A stretch of DNA of 64,000 nucleotides from Montifringilla adamsi (GCA_017590115.1 JAGGNK010013558.1:13133752-13197751); one strand, 5' to 3'. Positions 1 through 14,294 are shown, numbered from the stretch's first letter. A program made the numbers and translations. Notes: generated from the letters alone by a model not told the origin.

Positions 1-3000
1 GTATGGTCCTTACAGGAACGGCCAAAAACCTTATAAGCAAAGGAGCTGGATGATAATTTTTCTGAGCATCACTGAGGCAAGGCGCCAGATTTTATGGGCC
101 ACTAGACAGATCCAATATAGCAAATCCTCTGTTCCACTGTGGATTCTGAGACCAAATTATCAATTAATGTGAAGCATTAAAAAATCCAAATCCCTTTTAG
201 TTCCCTGCAGTCATTAGTGACAAGATACAATATCTATAGCTCAAATGTTTTTGCCAGCATCCCCTGGCAGCAAGGCAGAAACTTCACTCCTATTTTTTCC
301 AACATATATAAAAAACCATATGAGATGAGTGGTTTTTACACTCAAATTCAGCTGCCTCTATGTATTTACTTAGATGGAGAAATAAATCAGGTTTGGGTTA
401 CTCTCCGGGTTAGTTATTTGTTATTGGAATAAATGCATGGTAATAGATCTGACAGAGGGAGATGTTTCCCTTTCAGCTCTGTGTTTGAGGTAGAATTTGC
501 TTTGTTCTGCACTATATTATATTGATGTTTTTCCCCCACTGCTGGATGACTTCATTTGCTCTACTTCTTTCCAACATCCGAGCCTCTGCCACAGCTGGCT
601 TTAAGATGCAGTTTTATGCACAGACTTCTCTTTTGTTTTCCCCCAACTGTAATGCAGAGGCAATTTAAACAACCATCATGAAACAATTTTCTAAGCTTTT
701 CCTCCCCACAATTCCTACCTCAACTTTTTGGGAAGGGAGGTGAGTCAGTCATCCAATGGGCAATTCCCCAAGCAGAATGAGCTGTCACCTACATTCAGCA
801 GCTCAGTTTCCACTGCTGATGCAGAGTGGGCAGGTGCCCAGGGCAAATACCAGCTGGACAGACCCTGAGGCCATATTTTGGGTATTCCCCAGGCAGTTCT
901 CAGCCTCAGTTCCTCAGTAACACAGACAGAAGTGTACCCCCAAACCACTGTGTTCACCAACTGCCTTTCCAACTTGGGATTTTGTCCTAGTGGGAACACA
1001 AACATCCCACTGGAAAGTCAGCAGACTTTATGCCTCTTATTCACTCCTAATGTGGTCACTGAGATCCCTACCCCTTCTCCTCTTTCCTATTTCTCCAAAT
1101 CTTTCCTACTTTGCTGCAGAGGAAAATGTAGTGCTGTATTTCCTGCCCCAGAATTTTATTTCCCCTGTCCCTTTCTAAACTTCAGTTTTCTGATGGCTGG
1201 CAGGTTTGTGGGTGATTTGAAGCTGTAGGATCAGCTATTTTCTTCCCCAACCTGTGACAGTACTGATGGGACAAAGACTTTTGGGCCAGCGTAGGGTGAT
1301 GTGTGAGGTGCTTTACTGGGAGATTTGGCCAACAGTACCCTTAACTCTGGCTGGCCTGAGCTTGTTCAGTGAAGATATCAGGCCTGGGCCTTATTCTGCT
1401 GGCAGAGGCAGATGAGTCCCTGCACCATGCTCAGGAGGGCTGGCAATGGGCAAGAAGCAGGATGTTGAAGTACCAGACACAGAGCAAGTGCTCAGGCATC
1501 CTAAAATTTCTCTTGTCTGGAGAAGAATTTTAGGTTCCTCAAGGGATGACACTCTGTGTGACCGTTCTACGTGGCCTCACAGTCCAAGGAGAAGTTTCAG
1601 GAGGCTGAGTGCCCTTGACTCTTGCCCAGCTCACCCTCTCTGTGCACTGGTGCAGGTGACCATGTGGGGTGCGAGGTGGTGGCCACACGGGCCAGGAGGT
1701 TTCACCTGCGCCACGCCCTCACAGCAAAGGTTGAGTAGTGTTGGGATTTTGCAGCCAGCAAAAGACTTTTGGTTCAGTTAAAGACACACCCTTTCCCTTC
1801 TTGTCCCCTTGCTTCATCCCCCCCATCCCTCCCTCCCTCTCTCACCCTTCCCTTCTCTTTTGTTTGTCTCCTTCCCTTGTTCTCACCCATTCACTGTCAG
1901 GAAGGGCCGCGTCTGAAGGGCCAGCTCAGCGCAGCGTGGCAGCGACAGAGACTGGCACCGTCGGCAGCTGCAACAGTGAGTGGATCCCAAACCCTGGAAG
2001 TGGGGGACTGGTGCTGCTTGGGCATGAAATGACACGTGGGGCTTTGGGAATAGCTCGGGTCTTGTGTGTTTGGCAGTGAAGGGGCTCTGTCTGTGATGGG
2101 AGCTGCACACATGTCTACTGTAGCCACTCTCTGGGGCTCCTCTGGATGGTGAGATAACATGGAATGAATGAAGAAGTCCTCAGTGCCACCTTCCTCTGTG
2201 GGTGTCCAGGCTGTGTCTGCACTAGTGGACAGTGTGGGCTGTCCTTGGCCTGTGATGGCAGCAAGTCCAACATGGTTTGTCTCTGTGCAGCTAAACTACC
2301 CCATGCCTCCAAGCAGGGTGGCATTACTACTCTCTGGGACCGTCCCTGACCTGTGTTATCCTCTCAAGAGCTGCTTGGACAGTCACACTGGCACGGGCCA
2401 GACCATTTGGGTGGTTGGATTGTCACATGCCAGCCCTGACAGGTTTTGTGTGCTGGTCTGGACACACTCTGGGTGTCTGAGCGGGTGTCTGCAGCTGGGA
2501 TTGAGTGGATGCACCCAACACTTCCCACTGCTGCTCCCACCCCTTGGCCAGAGGAGGGGCAGTGAGGGGTTGCTGTGAGTTTGAAGCTCTGACAGAGCAA
2601 AGGAGTTTGGTTCTGCCAAGGGTGTGGCTGATGGGAGCCATGTGACCTGTGTGAACCTGCTGAGGGTTGGTGATAGCTCTCTTCACCCTGCCCTTCTCCA
2701 CGGAGCAAAGCCAGGATCCCTTGTGATCACTGCAGGATCCTCAGCTCAGTGTTCCCTCCAGGCTGCAGAGCTGCTGAGGCTGAGCTGCAGGAGCAAACAT
2801 CCAACTTGGTTGTCCTGTGGGATTTTTCTGCTGGCACACAAGGAAATGCTCTGTTGATCCAGAAAGTTAGAGAGTCCTTGCTTGAGTCTGTTTTGGAAGT
2901 GGATGGAGCTAAGCCACCCTAAGACACTGAACAGAGCAGTTATGACCCTTTGTATTTTAAGGCAGGAAAGTGATGGCTTCCACACTTCATTTCCCAATAA

Positions 3001-4796
3001 CTTCCCTGTGCCAGCAGCCCCAGAGATGGGCACAAATATTTGCAAAGTAGGCATGCCTGGGATAAATCACCTGGGTCCAGTTACCCCAGCCTCCCTGTGG
3101 CACTGTGAGGGGAGCTGTTTGCTGCTGGCCAGGCAATGCAGGATGAGTGTCAGGACCCCTCCTCCTGCTCCAGAAAATGCCTACAGCAGCTGGGTGGATC
3201 TTGCAAATCCTTCCTGTGGTCTGTGACAGAGCAAGGCTCTGGCACTTCCTGACTGTTGCCAGAACCAAATGGGAGTGTGAGTTTAGATATTGCTGATTTT
3301 GCAGAGGATATGTCAGCAGATAAGAAGATTTGCCACTGAAAGGTGATTTTGTTACGCTTATGCCTTTCTGAGCCAAAATTGAATTGTGGGGTGTGGATGG
3401 GAATTTAGTTCTAAGCACTGATGTAATTTTGTATCCTTGGCCCTGAAGGCAGTTTAAAAAAAAATATTTTCCCCTGTGCCCTGACAGTATTTTGCTGCCT
3501 TTGAATCATGTCCTTATGACAGAACAGATACTGAGGTTGACCTTTGCAATGTGACATAATAATATGTGACTTCTTTATAGCTCTTTTCATTCAAAATGCT
3601 TGGCATGCTGTGGATCTGATCTTGCAATCACTTGCCACTGGGCCTAGCACTCACTGCTCCAAGCAATCCCTGGGGAAGCCAGAGGAGCACAGAAGTGCTA
3701 CACCTGGTATTACTTGCAGGATCAGGCCCTGGAGAAATGTAGCACATCTGTGAATAACCACATTTTGGAGAGGCTTAATCTCTCGTTTATCATTTTTATT
3801 CACTATCAGAATGCCCAGCACACACATGACAGCCTCCCCTTGGCTACAGTGTCATGGCAGGTGATGCTGGGGCAGTATTCATAGCTATTATCTACTACCC
3901 TCTTGGTTTTTTTTCTTTTATTTTTTTTTCCAGCTCTAAAAGGCTGATAATTAATTAACTTTAGCTTCTTCTGCACCATTTGATCCTGCAGAAATCACAG
4001 CATTTTATCTTACTAGCAAGTAAGAATTAAAGAATTAAAACTACTAGGGGAAAAAAGAACGTTATCTCTTTCCCTGGGCATTGCTTCTGAAAAAAGCTTG
4101 CCCTGTACCTTCAAAAACCCCAAGCTCAGCCCCCAGGGCTTGACACAGGGTGGGAATCCCAGATCAGTGAATGCTTGGGCTGAAAACTGCTTTGTGCTCT
4201 GCTATGGCTGTTTTGAAAGGGAAGGCAGAGCCAGCTGCAGGGAGAAGAGTCCAGCAGTGAGATCCCAGACCTGCACTGTGCTGCAGGTTCCTTCCCTGCT
4301 ACTGATGTCCTCTGCCACCATAGGGAATTCCATTAGTTCTCCTGTGCCTCCTTGCCATTGTTTAAGAGTGATCCCTGTTCATGCTCACCAAGGAGATCCA
4401 CATGAAAATAAGATTGCAAGGGACACAGTCATTACAGCATTGGGAAACAGGTAAGTACCTTAGGAATATGTAGGGAGTCTGTGAGCTGAGACATTTGAGG
4501 TATTGGTTCGCAGAGAGTGAATTTTGGGAGTCCTCAGTGGCTGGAAAATGCAAAGAAGGAAGCAGGCAGGATCCTTGCACCCACCTCTGCTTGGTTTGCT
4601 CTAGATCAGTAGAACGAGGAAAGATAACTGCTCCTCCTCTTGTTGATGAGATTTGGTTAAATCTGGGGACAGGGACCCACTAACCATCACCAGGTTTGTG
4701 GGTCACACTTCACCAGTTTACCATCAGCAGAGCACTGCATCCCCACCGCACCCTTAAAAACTCCTTTGAAAAATTACTTCATTAGGAGTAAAGAGA

Positions 4797-4960
4797 TCTG
4801 GAAAGGATTCCCTGGATCATCAAATCCAATCCCCTGTTGCATCAATCACATCAGATTTATCTTTTTCGTAATCAAGCACCACTATTAACTGTGCTCCTAA
4901 GGGGAAGAAGACAGTCCCAGAATCTCATTGCTTTAAATCGTAGCTGCCCCTGATTTCCAG
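4797..4960 (-). repeat. Possible old CR1-type LINE 3' fragment
   Basis: The segment after 4797 resembles the antisense 3' end of an old CR1 family: a 'ggaaaggattccctggatca' type opening, then 'tcaaatccaatcccctg'. It then drifts into unrecognisable sequence. Divergence is high, boundaries are approximate, and the right half (after about 4880) may not belong to it. Orientation is inferred from the antisense reading of the CR1 tail. Confidence 0.4.
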
Positions 4961-5408
4961 TTTATGCTTAGTCATGGCCCATTTGTTAAACAGCAGGTAC
5001 CTGGCGTAGAAGCAAGAAATTCAACACAGTTTTATTAAAATAACCACCCAGAAATCCTCACCACAAAAAAATGCTGAGGTTGCAGAAGAGAACGTGCAAG
5101 GTCAGGTAATGATAACTGGGAGGCCTGAGCTCAGCCTTGCCTCTGCCTTGTAGAGCAGACTTCACGTCATGCCCTGAGTGATCCAGGTGAGGAACAAGGC
5201 AAAAGTACTCTCAGCACAAAGGAACATTTTTGCTATTCTTCACCATCATATTCATTGTGTAACCCTCTGTCTCTCTTGCCAGGTATAACTAATGCTGAGC
5301 TAAACATTTGGCTATTTTTTTCCTTTTGCTGACAGGATTTTCCCTGCCATTTATAGCTTCACTCTACAAGCCATTACCTGCGCAGCATTTTTGAGAAGTC
5401 AGTGAGTT

Positions 5409-5560
5409 CACAGAATCATGGGATTGTTTGGATTGAAAGGGACATTAAAGACATCCAGTCCCCCTCTCCTGCCATGGGCAGGGACACCTTCCACTGGACC
5501 AGGTTGCTCAAAGCCTCATCCAGCCTGGTCTTGAACACTTCCAAGGGTGGAGTTTCATTG
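5409..5560 (-). repeat. CR1 LINE, 3' end fragment
   Basis: The + strand reads as the reverse complement of the CR1 3' end. It opens with 'cacagaatcatgggattg', continues with the 'gaaagggacattaaagacat' and 'ctgccatgggcagggacacc' blocks, and then 'accaggttgctcaaagcc' and 'cagcctggtcttgaacac'. CR1 is the dominant LINE of birds and other sauropsids, and it normally inserts as 5'-truncated copies like this one. The inner end near 5560 is approximate. The element lies inside the NTRK3 intron in antisense orientation. Confidence 0.88.
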
Positions 5561-8500
5561 TCTTGTTTTGCAGATTAGGAAAGGAATTCCAGAGTTATCA
5601 GCCATACCAACCAATGGTGCTTCAAGGGCAACTTTCCCCCTCCAAAATGCCCCTGCTTTGTCCAGTGCGGTCTGATTGACTCCAAACCATGCAAGTGCTA
5701 CCCAGGCAGAGGAAGGTGGCTAGTGCAGCAGCCTGCAGTGTGCATTGCATGCCGTGAAAATGATGGCATGCTCTAAACCCATGATTCGTCCAGTTAGTTC
5801 ATCTTAATACACAATGAATGGACAGAGGGGAGAAATTGGTGAGTACAGGCTCAAGTGTAAAAACTCAGTGTAACCCACCAGGTGTGATGACCCAGCCCAG
5901 CTGGCACATGGAGGTGGTGCTTAGCTCAGGCCACTGCTGCACAGAGTGGCCAGAGTGACTAAGGAGGAGGGCTCCTTTGCCAAAACCAGGTTTGGAACTA
6001 GGACGCTGCAATCCCATGTTTGCTTATTTAACTTGGCAGGTATTCAAGTGAAACAGGCACAGAGGGGAGGTATCAGAGCTGATCTCAGTACCCACGTGTG
6101 GGATTTTAAGTTTCTATTTCAGTGCCCATGCTTGGAAAAGAAATGCAAGCAGACCCTCTCACCCTCCTTTTTCTTTTTTTTTTAAGCACTATTTAAATGT
6201 CATAACAATCATATAGTGCCCACCTTAATGTGATGAAAAAATTAAAATATTTTATTAGTCTATAATCTGAAAATCATTACCGTGCTTACCATAAAAAACT
6301 GCAGGTCTTCAGAGAGAATGATGTCAGTGGGTCTGAAATGAATGCAAATATATTTTGTTGCCATGCAGGGGTCAGACAGACAGCCCCCAGCTCCAGGGCA
6401 GCAGGCTGTTAGCAGGGGAGGGAATGAAATGCATCTCACAGTGGGGAGGGAGAAAATGGATCTCTTGGCTGATTTTCCTGGAGTTCTGCAGGATGAATGC
6501 CTGGGCCTGGGCCTGGCTGGTTAGGATGGTTTCAGAGGAAAGCATTGATGCCATTCCCACCCACCTCCCTTGCAGTGAGGGTAAGGAACCACTCCAGACA
6601 GCTCATCCCAGCATGGCTGAGCTGCTCAGAACCTCTGGCTCCATCCTGCTTCCACTGGCAGCACAGATGCCTGTTCCCCTCAGGCATCCACATGCCCCTG
6701 GTGCCCCCTTCCTTCTGCAGATGATTCTGGATGTGTCTCTCCAAGTAATTGCTGCCCAACAGGCAGGACACAGCTGTAACCAGCCCCAAGAAAGCAGCCC
6801 ATTCCCGCTGCCTCTGGCAGCTGGCTCCCAGACAGCCCAGGTGACAAGGCAGTCCCTGCTTTGGCCAGGTGACACTTTTGGTGACACTGGACACTCCCAG
6901 AGCAGTGGCTCCTGAGTCCCTTGTCCTGCACAGAGCCAGTGGGCTTCTGCTGGTTATTCCTCACCGCCTTGGGTGAGTGTCAGACGGTTCAAAGATTAAT
7001 TACCATTAAACTGGCTGTATTTCCATCTCTGCAGAAGGCTGCAGTGGAAAAGACAGGAGTACTGGGATCATTTACCCTGGTGTTGCACAGCAGATTACCC
7101 TGTACTCATGAGGTCACCAGTTACTGTGTAATTAGACCTCCAACGCAGGGAAGTCTGTGATAGGCTTCCACACCACTCTTCCTCCTGGTGCCAGAGAAGC
7201 AGAGGGATGGCAGCAAAGTGCAGGTTGAAGCCTCATTAGGTGCATTTAAAGATGTTTAAAATTCACGCTGGGGGAGGTGCAATCAGAGGGTAGCAAGGCC
7301 ACCTGTACTTGTCAGAGAAAGGGAGTAAAAAAAACCCCAGAGCAGTTTGTCTAGGAAATTCAGGAAAGCCAAAACAGAAAGGAGGGTTGTGAGGGAGATC
7401 CATGTGCCAGGCAGCTGAAGGCAAAAGGCTTTTGCTCTTCACGTGGCACCAGGGACAGCTGTGCCAGTTGTGAAGGACTCTGCTGTGCCAGAGACCCTGT
7501 CCATGTCCCTGACCATACCATGGGGTGGTGTCCATGGAGCCATGGAGGATGCTGCAGTGGATCAGGACAATGCCTCTTGCTCCAGATTGCTCTCCTCCAT
7601 TTCTCACGTGCACCCAAATGAAACACCTACTCACAGAGCATTTGGAAGAATGACAAATGCCTTTGATTATCAAGCACAAATTCCAGTAGCAGCTCATTGC
7701 ATCTCTTGAGTGGCTAATAAAGCAGCAAGCCCATTCTGATCAATATACAGCAAGTAGTGCTGTAAAGGGAGATTGTGCCCGCCCCAGGCCACGTTGCATT
7801 TTGTCTTTTTAACCCATGTCCTCTTCAAGCCAAGCACAGTCTCTTTTCAGTGGCAGCTCCCTAGATTTTCTGGCTTTCAGTGAACCAGTGAAATAAATGC
7901 TGTTCTGAAGCCCTCCATGTAAAGAACCCAAGTTAAAGAGCAAAGTGTGTGTGTCTGCAGCAATCATTAGTTTAAATACTCTTTTATTACATAGTCACAT
8001 GTCTCCAATTCATCCCCACAAAGAGCATCCATACAGTCAACAGCTTCTGAAGAGGTGAGGCAGAAACAAAGACAGTGTGAAGCCATTGATTACTGAGGAT
8101 AGAAAGGGCTGTATGTAAATAATTTGTCTGAAGGATGAGCAGAGTGGGGAGATGTGCTACCTGATTGCAAATATTTACAAAGTTGTGAGCTTGAAGGTTA
8201 GAAAATGTTGAGAGAAGTATATAGAAGTTAGCACAGGGATAATGCAGTGAGGATGAGTGGGGAAAATCAGTGTGGCAAGCAGGAAATTTCCGTCATGTAG
8301 GCAAGATTTGTTCGTGATTTCCTTGTGGAGGCTGTGGATTGTTCACTGGGTTATATGGATTGGCACCCATCAATACCTTAGCAAATCCTTTAGGGCCTGC
8401 TCTCACAAAGGAAAGGGAGAAGAATGAAATTTAATGGGGTTTTTTTTCAGCTCTACTCTCCCCTGTAAAGTGTTTTCCTAGGCAGATGCGTGTCATTGCG

Positions 8501-11500
8501 GAGGCACGGCGCACACACACTCCTAACGCTCCCGGACTAGAGCAGATTATCCAGAGGAGCAAAAGCAGCCACAGCTTTAAGCCCAGCATTTGTAGTCACG
8601 TTTATCCTTGAAGTAAATGCTCCAGCAGTGACATAATTGAGGGCTGTCCTGTCTGCTCAGCATATGTCTGCAGGGGTCATCCATCCTTTCTGACGCTGCA
8701 GAACATTAGCGGTTTTTAGACTCACTTTCTCCTTCCGTCCTTCCTATTGTGGCTAACCCTAATGGAGAGCTGGTGGCTAGAGACTCTTCTAGGAAAACTG
8801 GCCTGTTTGGAGAGCCGACTGTCTTGGAGCAGTCCTATTTTAGGGCAAAACCAGTCAGACGTGTCCTGCTGGGTGCTGGCTTTGTGCAATGGCCCCAGCA
8901 GGGCTGGTTGGAGTGGAGGGTCTGTCTGGCTGCAGGGAGGGGAGCAGAAGGCAACTGGTGATATCTGTGATGGCCACTTAGTGCTCGAGGGCTCTAATGG
9001 CATCTGGGAACAAGGTTCCTGTGTTTGTGGGTTTGCTTATTTATTTATGCTCCTGGCTAAATAAAGTAGGGAGGAAGAATTTTAACACAGCGGTTGAAAT
9101 TCATGGGACTGCAGCAACTCTGTCCTACTCAAGGGCATCCAGACAACTCGATAGAGAATGGAGGGAACTTCAATGCACAGAAAGTCTTAGCTGGAAAAAT
9201 AGAGAAGAGAATGCAAAGCTTGATTCCTTCAAATGTTTAAAATTTAGCTTGTTTTGCAGCAGAACCCTGCAGCCCAACCCCAACCTCACCATCTGCACAT
9301 GTCGCCATTTTGGCTTTTGCTGGTTTTATTTCTTCTCCTTCCTGGTGCCACTGCTGCTCCTCCATGACAGCGGTGCTCAGACAGGTGCTGTCACTGTCCT
9401 CTCCCGTTCCTGCCCCTTTTGAGCTGTTGTCACCATCTGCAGCCTCTCCCCTGCTTGCCACACCAGCTTTGGGCAGGGGTGCTTGAGGCAGGCACAGAAA
9501 GGAGATGTCCGTGGCAACTTCCCCTAGTTTAGGTCTCAGGAAGTTTCGCCAAGAACACCCCTATCCCCAGTATGTCTCTGCAGTGCTGTGACTGATGGAG
9601 GGTGGGGGGTGCAGGCTGGGGTTTGCCCTGCTGTGAAATGCAGTTTCATTCAGTAGTGCCAGCTTTCCCACCGGTGCTGATGGGTTTAATCACATCATTA
9701 GTAGGTGTGACACTGCAGCCGCCGATGATGAGCTCTTTATTCTAACACAGCTTTCTGCGTGTTTATCTGAGATGCCATCTGTGCCTGCACTGCCTTCATT
9801 AGGAGAGAAAGCCTATGTATCTTCTGACGTTGGTCTGTGTTTCTGTGATGTTTCCCTGCTGAGGAACCACTGTTCAACTAGAGGGTGAGAACCCACACCT
9901 GAAGGAAAGCAATAATATCCAAAATGCCTAAATGGGCCAAATAGACCATTAGGAAATGCACTCTTTGGAGGAATCCTCAACTGGTACACAAGACTGGCTA
10001 CAAGAAATGATCCAGCTATTTTATTCCTGAAAGATTTTCATCTTGGTAAAACAATTATGCCCCATGCTTATTCTAAAGTGCTGTAAGTTTTCAGGCAAGC
10101 AAAGAACAGTTTTTAATTTTTAAAATACTTTCTATTTTTGTACCTCCATACCATGCTTGTACATAGAAGTTTTTGGGTTGCTTGCCCAGGTTTTAGATAC
10201 AAAATCATTAAGACTTGTGGGTGCAGATCTGAATGTCTAGCCTTCCTCCTTAAAAACTCCACAGTATATGTTGTATATATTATTAGCTGTATGCTATATA
10301 TGCAGCTATATATTTTTGTAGCTGTCCATTGATCAACAAAGTGGCAGCATGGTGTGCTTATGGTGTTCTACTGCTCTTGACAAGATCCATGAAACACAAA
10401 CCAGGCAGGAGCTGCCACATCACAGTCTAGCTACACATAAAAAAAGGGGAATGCTTCCATAGAGAGGTGGCATGCCCTGGCTTGTATCAGTTTTCTGTCT
10501 GCATGCTGCCGGGCCGATGCTCAGCGAATCTGACATTAACAAGAAATAGATTTCCAAACAATCTCGCCTAATGAATTTTGAATATCATCATGATTAATGC
10601 TAAGGCAGTTGAACTGATTATCCAGTATCCAGAAGTAATGGAGCCTTATCTACATCAGTCAGGAATGGCTTTGGCTGCAGACAAAGACAAGTGCTGTTGG
10701 TCACCCAGAGGGGAGGCACTGGCAGGACAGAGGGAGAGACATGATGGAAGGGAGATGATGAGATACCCCTCTGAAAGCATTTCAGCATGGAGTGATCACA
10801 CATGCAGGTTTTTATTGCTGCTTTTTCCTAAGCTACATTTCTCAGGCCATTTTCAGACTTGGCTTTTATACCACCAGGTTAAGATTTATTGGGCAAATAT
10901 TTTTCCTCCTTCCCAAAGCCAGAAACTGGTTGATTTTCATTCTCTTCATTGCCAAAAGAACAGAATCCTGATGGATGTGTTTCTTGCATCATGATGGTTT
11001 AACTTGTCTTCTATCCGATTAGCTTTCGAGCTATTAAACACCTCTTGTAGCATTACCAGGGAAATGATAATGCAGATCATTCATGGACAGCTTCTGTTGA
11101 CACAAGCAGTCTTTGCAGACTCCAATCCCCTTTAAAGCTGGACCCAGCAGAGAGCATTGTCTCATGGGTATCACATGTCTCTGAGCAGACCTGTCCTAAG
11201 AAAGTGTGTTCTGATGGAAGGGTCTTCAGCCTTGTGGAGACAACTGGTAAATCTGTAAGGTGCCTGACAAACTAGCTGGAGGCTGTAGTTTCAATAGATT
11301 TAGTGGCATTCCCAGCCTCTGCTGTTATCTGGGCAGTGACCATAAGAAAGGTAGCTTTTGACTGATTGTGATGTGTGCCCATCGTGTTGTGTCTGTGGTG
11401 GAGAGGACTTCAGAGGCCACCTCTGGCACACACAGGTCCACAGCTTCCCCATGCCCACCCACAGCTGAGCAGGGAACTCCAGGATGTCCTGGGGAGCTGA

Positions 11501-14239
11501 CCAGAGAATCCTTCCAAAGCACTACAACTTTGCTCTCAGTTCCCAGTGTGGGCCTCTGTCATTCTGGGCCACCAGAAGCCTCTCAGTAGGTGGCCCAGGG
11601 AATAAGTTTGGTCATCTCTCCTCCACCTAGGAAGACAGAAATCATTAGGATAAGGGTTTATAACCTGCTAGGAGCTGGTGGTGCTCTTGCTGACCTCTTT
11701 ACTACAGGTTTTACAAACTACAGCCTCTCTGCTCCCACAACCCCCCAGCTGAATAAGGCTTGGGTGGGGTTTCTCACAGTTCATGTCCTGGTGTTGGAGA
11801 TCATGGCTTCTGGAGCTTTTACTCCAGATGAACATGGAACTGGCCATTCCTATGCACATTCCTTGTGCAGCTGCTTCCAAGCAGTGAGTGCAACTGCTTT
11901 GAGTGTTGGGAAGAAAAGGTGAAGAGTGAGTTGTAGTAAGGTGCACACCAAGCAGATTATTGGCAAACATAATTAAAAATATATGTGCAATTTCTCCTCT
12001 GTTTCCCTTGTCTTAACCATCTTCTGCATTACCTCTGGCATTTTTAGACAGTAGGTAATATGGCTGAGAGGACTCTTGGGCACAGGCAGCTCTTAGAGCA
12101 GCAGTGATTTATCTCAGACCATTTTGAGGTAGAAGAATTTACCTACAGCCACCCCTCCATGTCTGCCCTCCCTCATTTGCATAAGTAATTGGCAGCTTGT
12201 TAATGGCTCATTAGGAATGCTGAAAACCGTGGGATTAAAACACACTCAGTGGAGCAAAGATGAGGGGTAGGGGGGGAAAGGTTGCTGTCCCTGCTTGCAA
12301 ATTACACTGCTTGATTCAATGTGATTTGGAATTACAGGTCATAAAGCAACTAGATTGTTAAATGAAGTAAGGAAAAACAATGTCAATGGCAGGATTTATT
12401 TTTAGACTCATGTTTAAACACAGTATGTGCATCTAGGGGGAACAAACAGTCCCTTGCCAAACAGTCCTACTGACAGCAGGAAGCTCTCACCCCTTTCTCG
12501 GTTTCACATTAACCCTGCCTGGTCAGTGTTTCCTGCTCCTGAACAAGTCCATCTGGCTCCTTACATCACCTCGTGGCAGGGACATTTGGTTCCTTTTCCC
12601 ATGTTCTCTCTGGGTAAATCCAGCCTTCTCACCTCTAGCAGCAGGCAACCAGCATGTCCCTTTCCTTGGGCACGACTGGGACAGCCAGCACAGCTCCATG
12701 CAAGTAGGAGGAATAGCTCCAGGTTGCTTTGTGCATTCTGTACATCTCAAAAATCCCTGGAAAACTGCTGTGAGATGCCTTTGGTTGCTGGCATGCAGGG
12801 AGGCAGGCAGCCAGCCTTTTGCTGTGGCACTGCCAGAGCTGCAATGCAGGAGGTGGTTGAGTAGCCTGTGAGAATTGTGAGAGGATCACATCTGCTGTTC
12901 CCGGAGAGTGGAACGCGCTGAGGACACAGCCAAGTAAGTTGAAAAGTTTGATGGAAGCTTTTTGTTGTTTGCTGGCTGTTTAATCTCCCCTTCAGCACTG
13001 GCTATGACAGCAGTGACTGCAAAGACACAGAGGTGAAGGCAAGGACAGGGCTGTGATGGCTTTTGAGTCACTTAGAGGAGGCTCAGCCCGTGGGCTGGTG
13101 CAGCACACGATGCCTTTCCATCAGGAGAACACCTTGGGGATTTTTGGAGGCCTGGGTAATTCTGGCAATGGTGCAGTCTCAGATATAGCTAGGACCTTTC
13201 TTCCTGGATAAGCTGAAAGGAAATTACAGATGAAGCACTTGGGAATCACATCCAGTCATAATTTGCAGTTAAATTCAGCAACCTCTGATCTAAACTTGGG
13301 TACTTAAGAGCCGACTAAGGTGACAGTTGAAACTATGAAGTGGGGACAGCTAAGGTTCAGCAAAGCTCAGCTCTGTCTGGCATGTCAGAGTTAATCCCTG
13401 TGCTTTGTAAAAGGTGCCCAGGAATCTGTCAGGACTCACAGAGGCAAAATACTGACACTTCTGAAGAATTTTTCAGTGCCGCTGGATCCAGGCTGAAGGC
13501 AAGGAAGGAGTGTCTCCTGCTGGATCCTCAGCCAGCAGTATGTGCTGCTCTTTGCATCACCCTGAGAAGTCATCTCCTTGTGCCCCAACCTGAACTGACA
13601 AACATTGACTCACAATCTACAGCAGTTTTGCTTGTTGTTCTCCAAGAGCTCAACATAGCCAAACAGAGCAGCTTTTCCTCCTTCTTGATTTCATTGCCTT
13701 TTTTTTTGTTGCCCTTACATCCTCTCAGATGACCCTGAGAGCCACATGTGGCTCTTATTCATACAAGGCTGTCCAGAGCTGATGAATTAACAACACATCC
13801 TGCCTGCAGCAGGAATCATCAGCATGTCCTGATGGGGACTTACAGCTGCCTGCTGGGGAAGGCTCAGAGCTGGATCACCCAGCTCCGAGAGCTGAGCTCT
13901 AAAGGACATAAGATTTGGTGTGGTCCAGGCTGGGATGGCATCCAGGCCTGCAAGGAAAGATCCCAGGTCACCCCTACCTACAGCAGCAGGAACAGAGATG
14001 GCAATCAGAGAATGTGTGTCTTATCACTAGGTTGAGTGGAATTTCCTGGAGAGGAATGGTGCCAAGGTCTCCACTACTGCTATGTGATTCTGTTCAAACT
14101 CAAATGTCTCTGCTTCCCGCACAAAAATAGGAAGTTCAAATAATGCTGCACGATACAAAGACAACTACAGTGGTTCTTGTGATCTTCCCAAGGCAGGAGC
14201 AAAACCTCCATCAAGTGTGCCAGAAGCAGGAGGAAAGGT

Positions 14240-14287
14240 GTCAAATGACCTTGGAAAGCAAATGTCAAATGACCAGGGAAAACAAAA
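14240..14287. repeat. 24-bp tandem duplication
   Basis: Two adjacent near-identical units start with 'gtcaaatgacc' at 14240 and again at 14264, giving a 24-bp period. The downstream 'ggaaa.caaa' part of the unit is also repeated. It is a simple local duplication inside the intron, with no coding meaning seen. Confidence 0.7.
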
Positions 14288-14294
14288 GCACTGG

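Noticed and set aside
878..1228. 116-codon + strand frame near the window start, considered as an upstream NTRK3 exon
   Set aside because: The translation does not resemble any part of a Trk receptor, and a minus-strand frame overlaps part of it.
5560..5640. Possible further extension of the 5.4-kb CR1 fragment
   Set aside because: Similarity to the CR1 blocks stops after 'cacttccaagggtgg'; the following bases are not recognisable as CR1.
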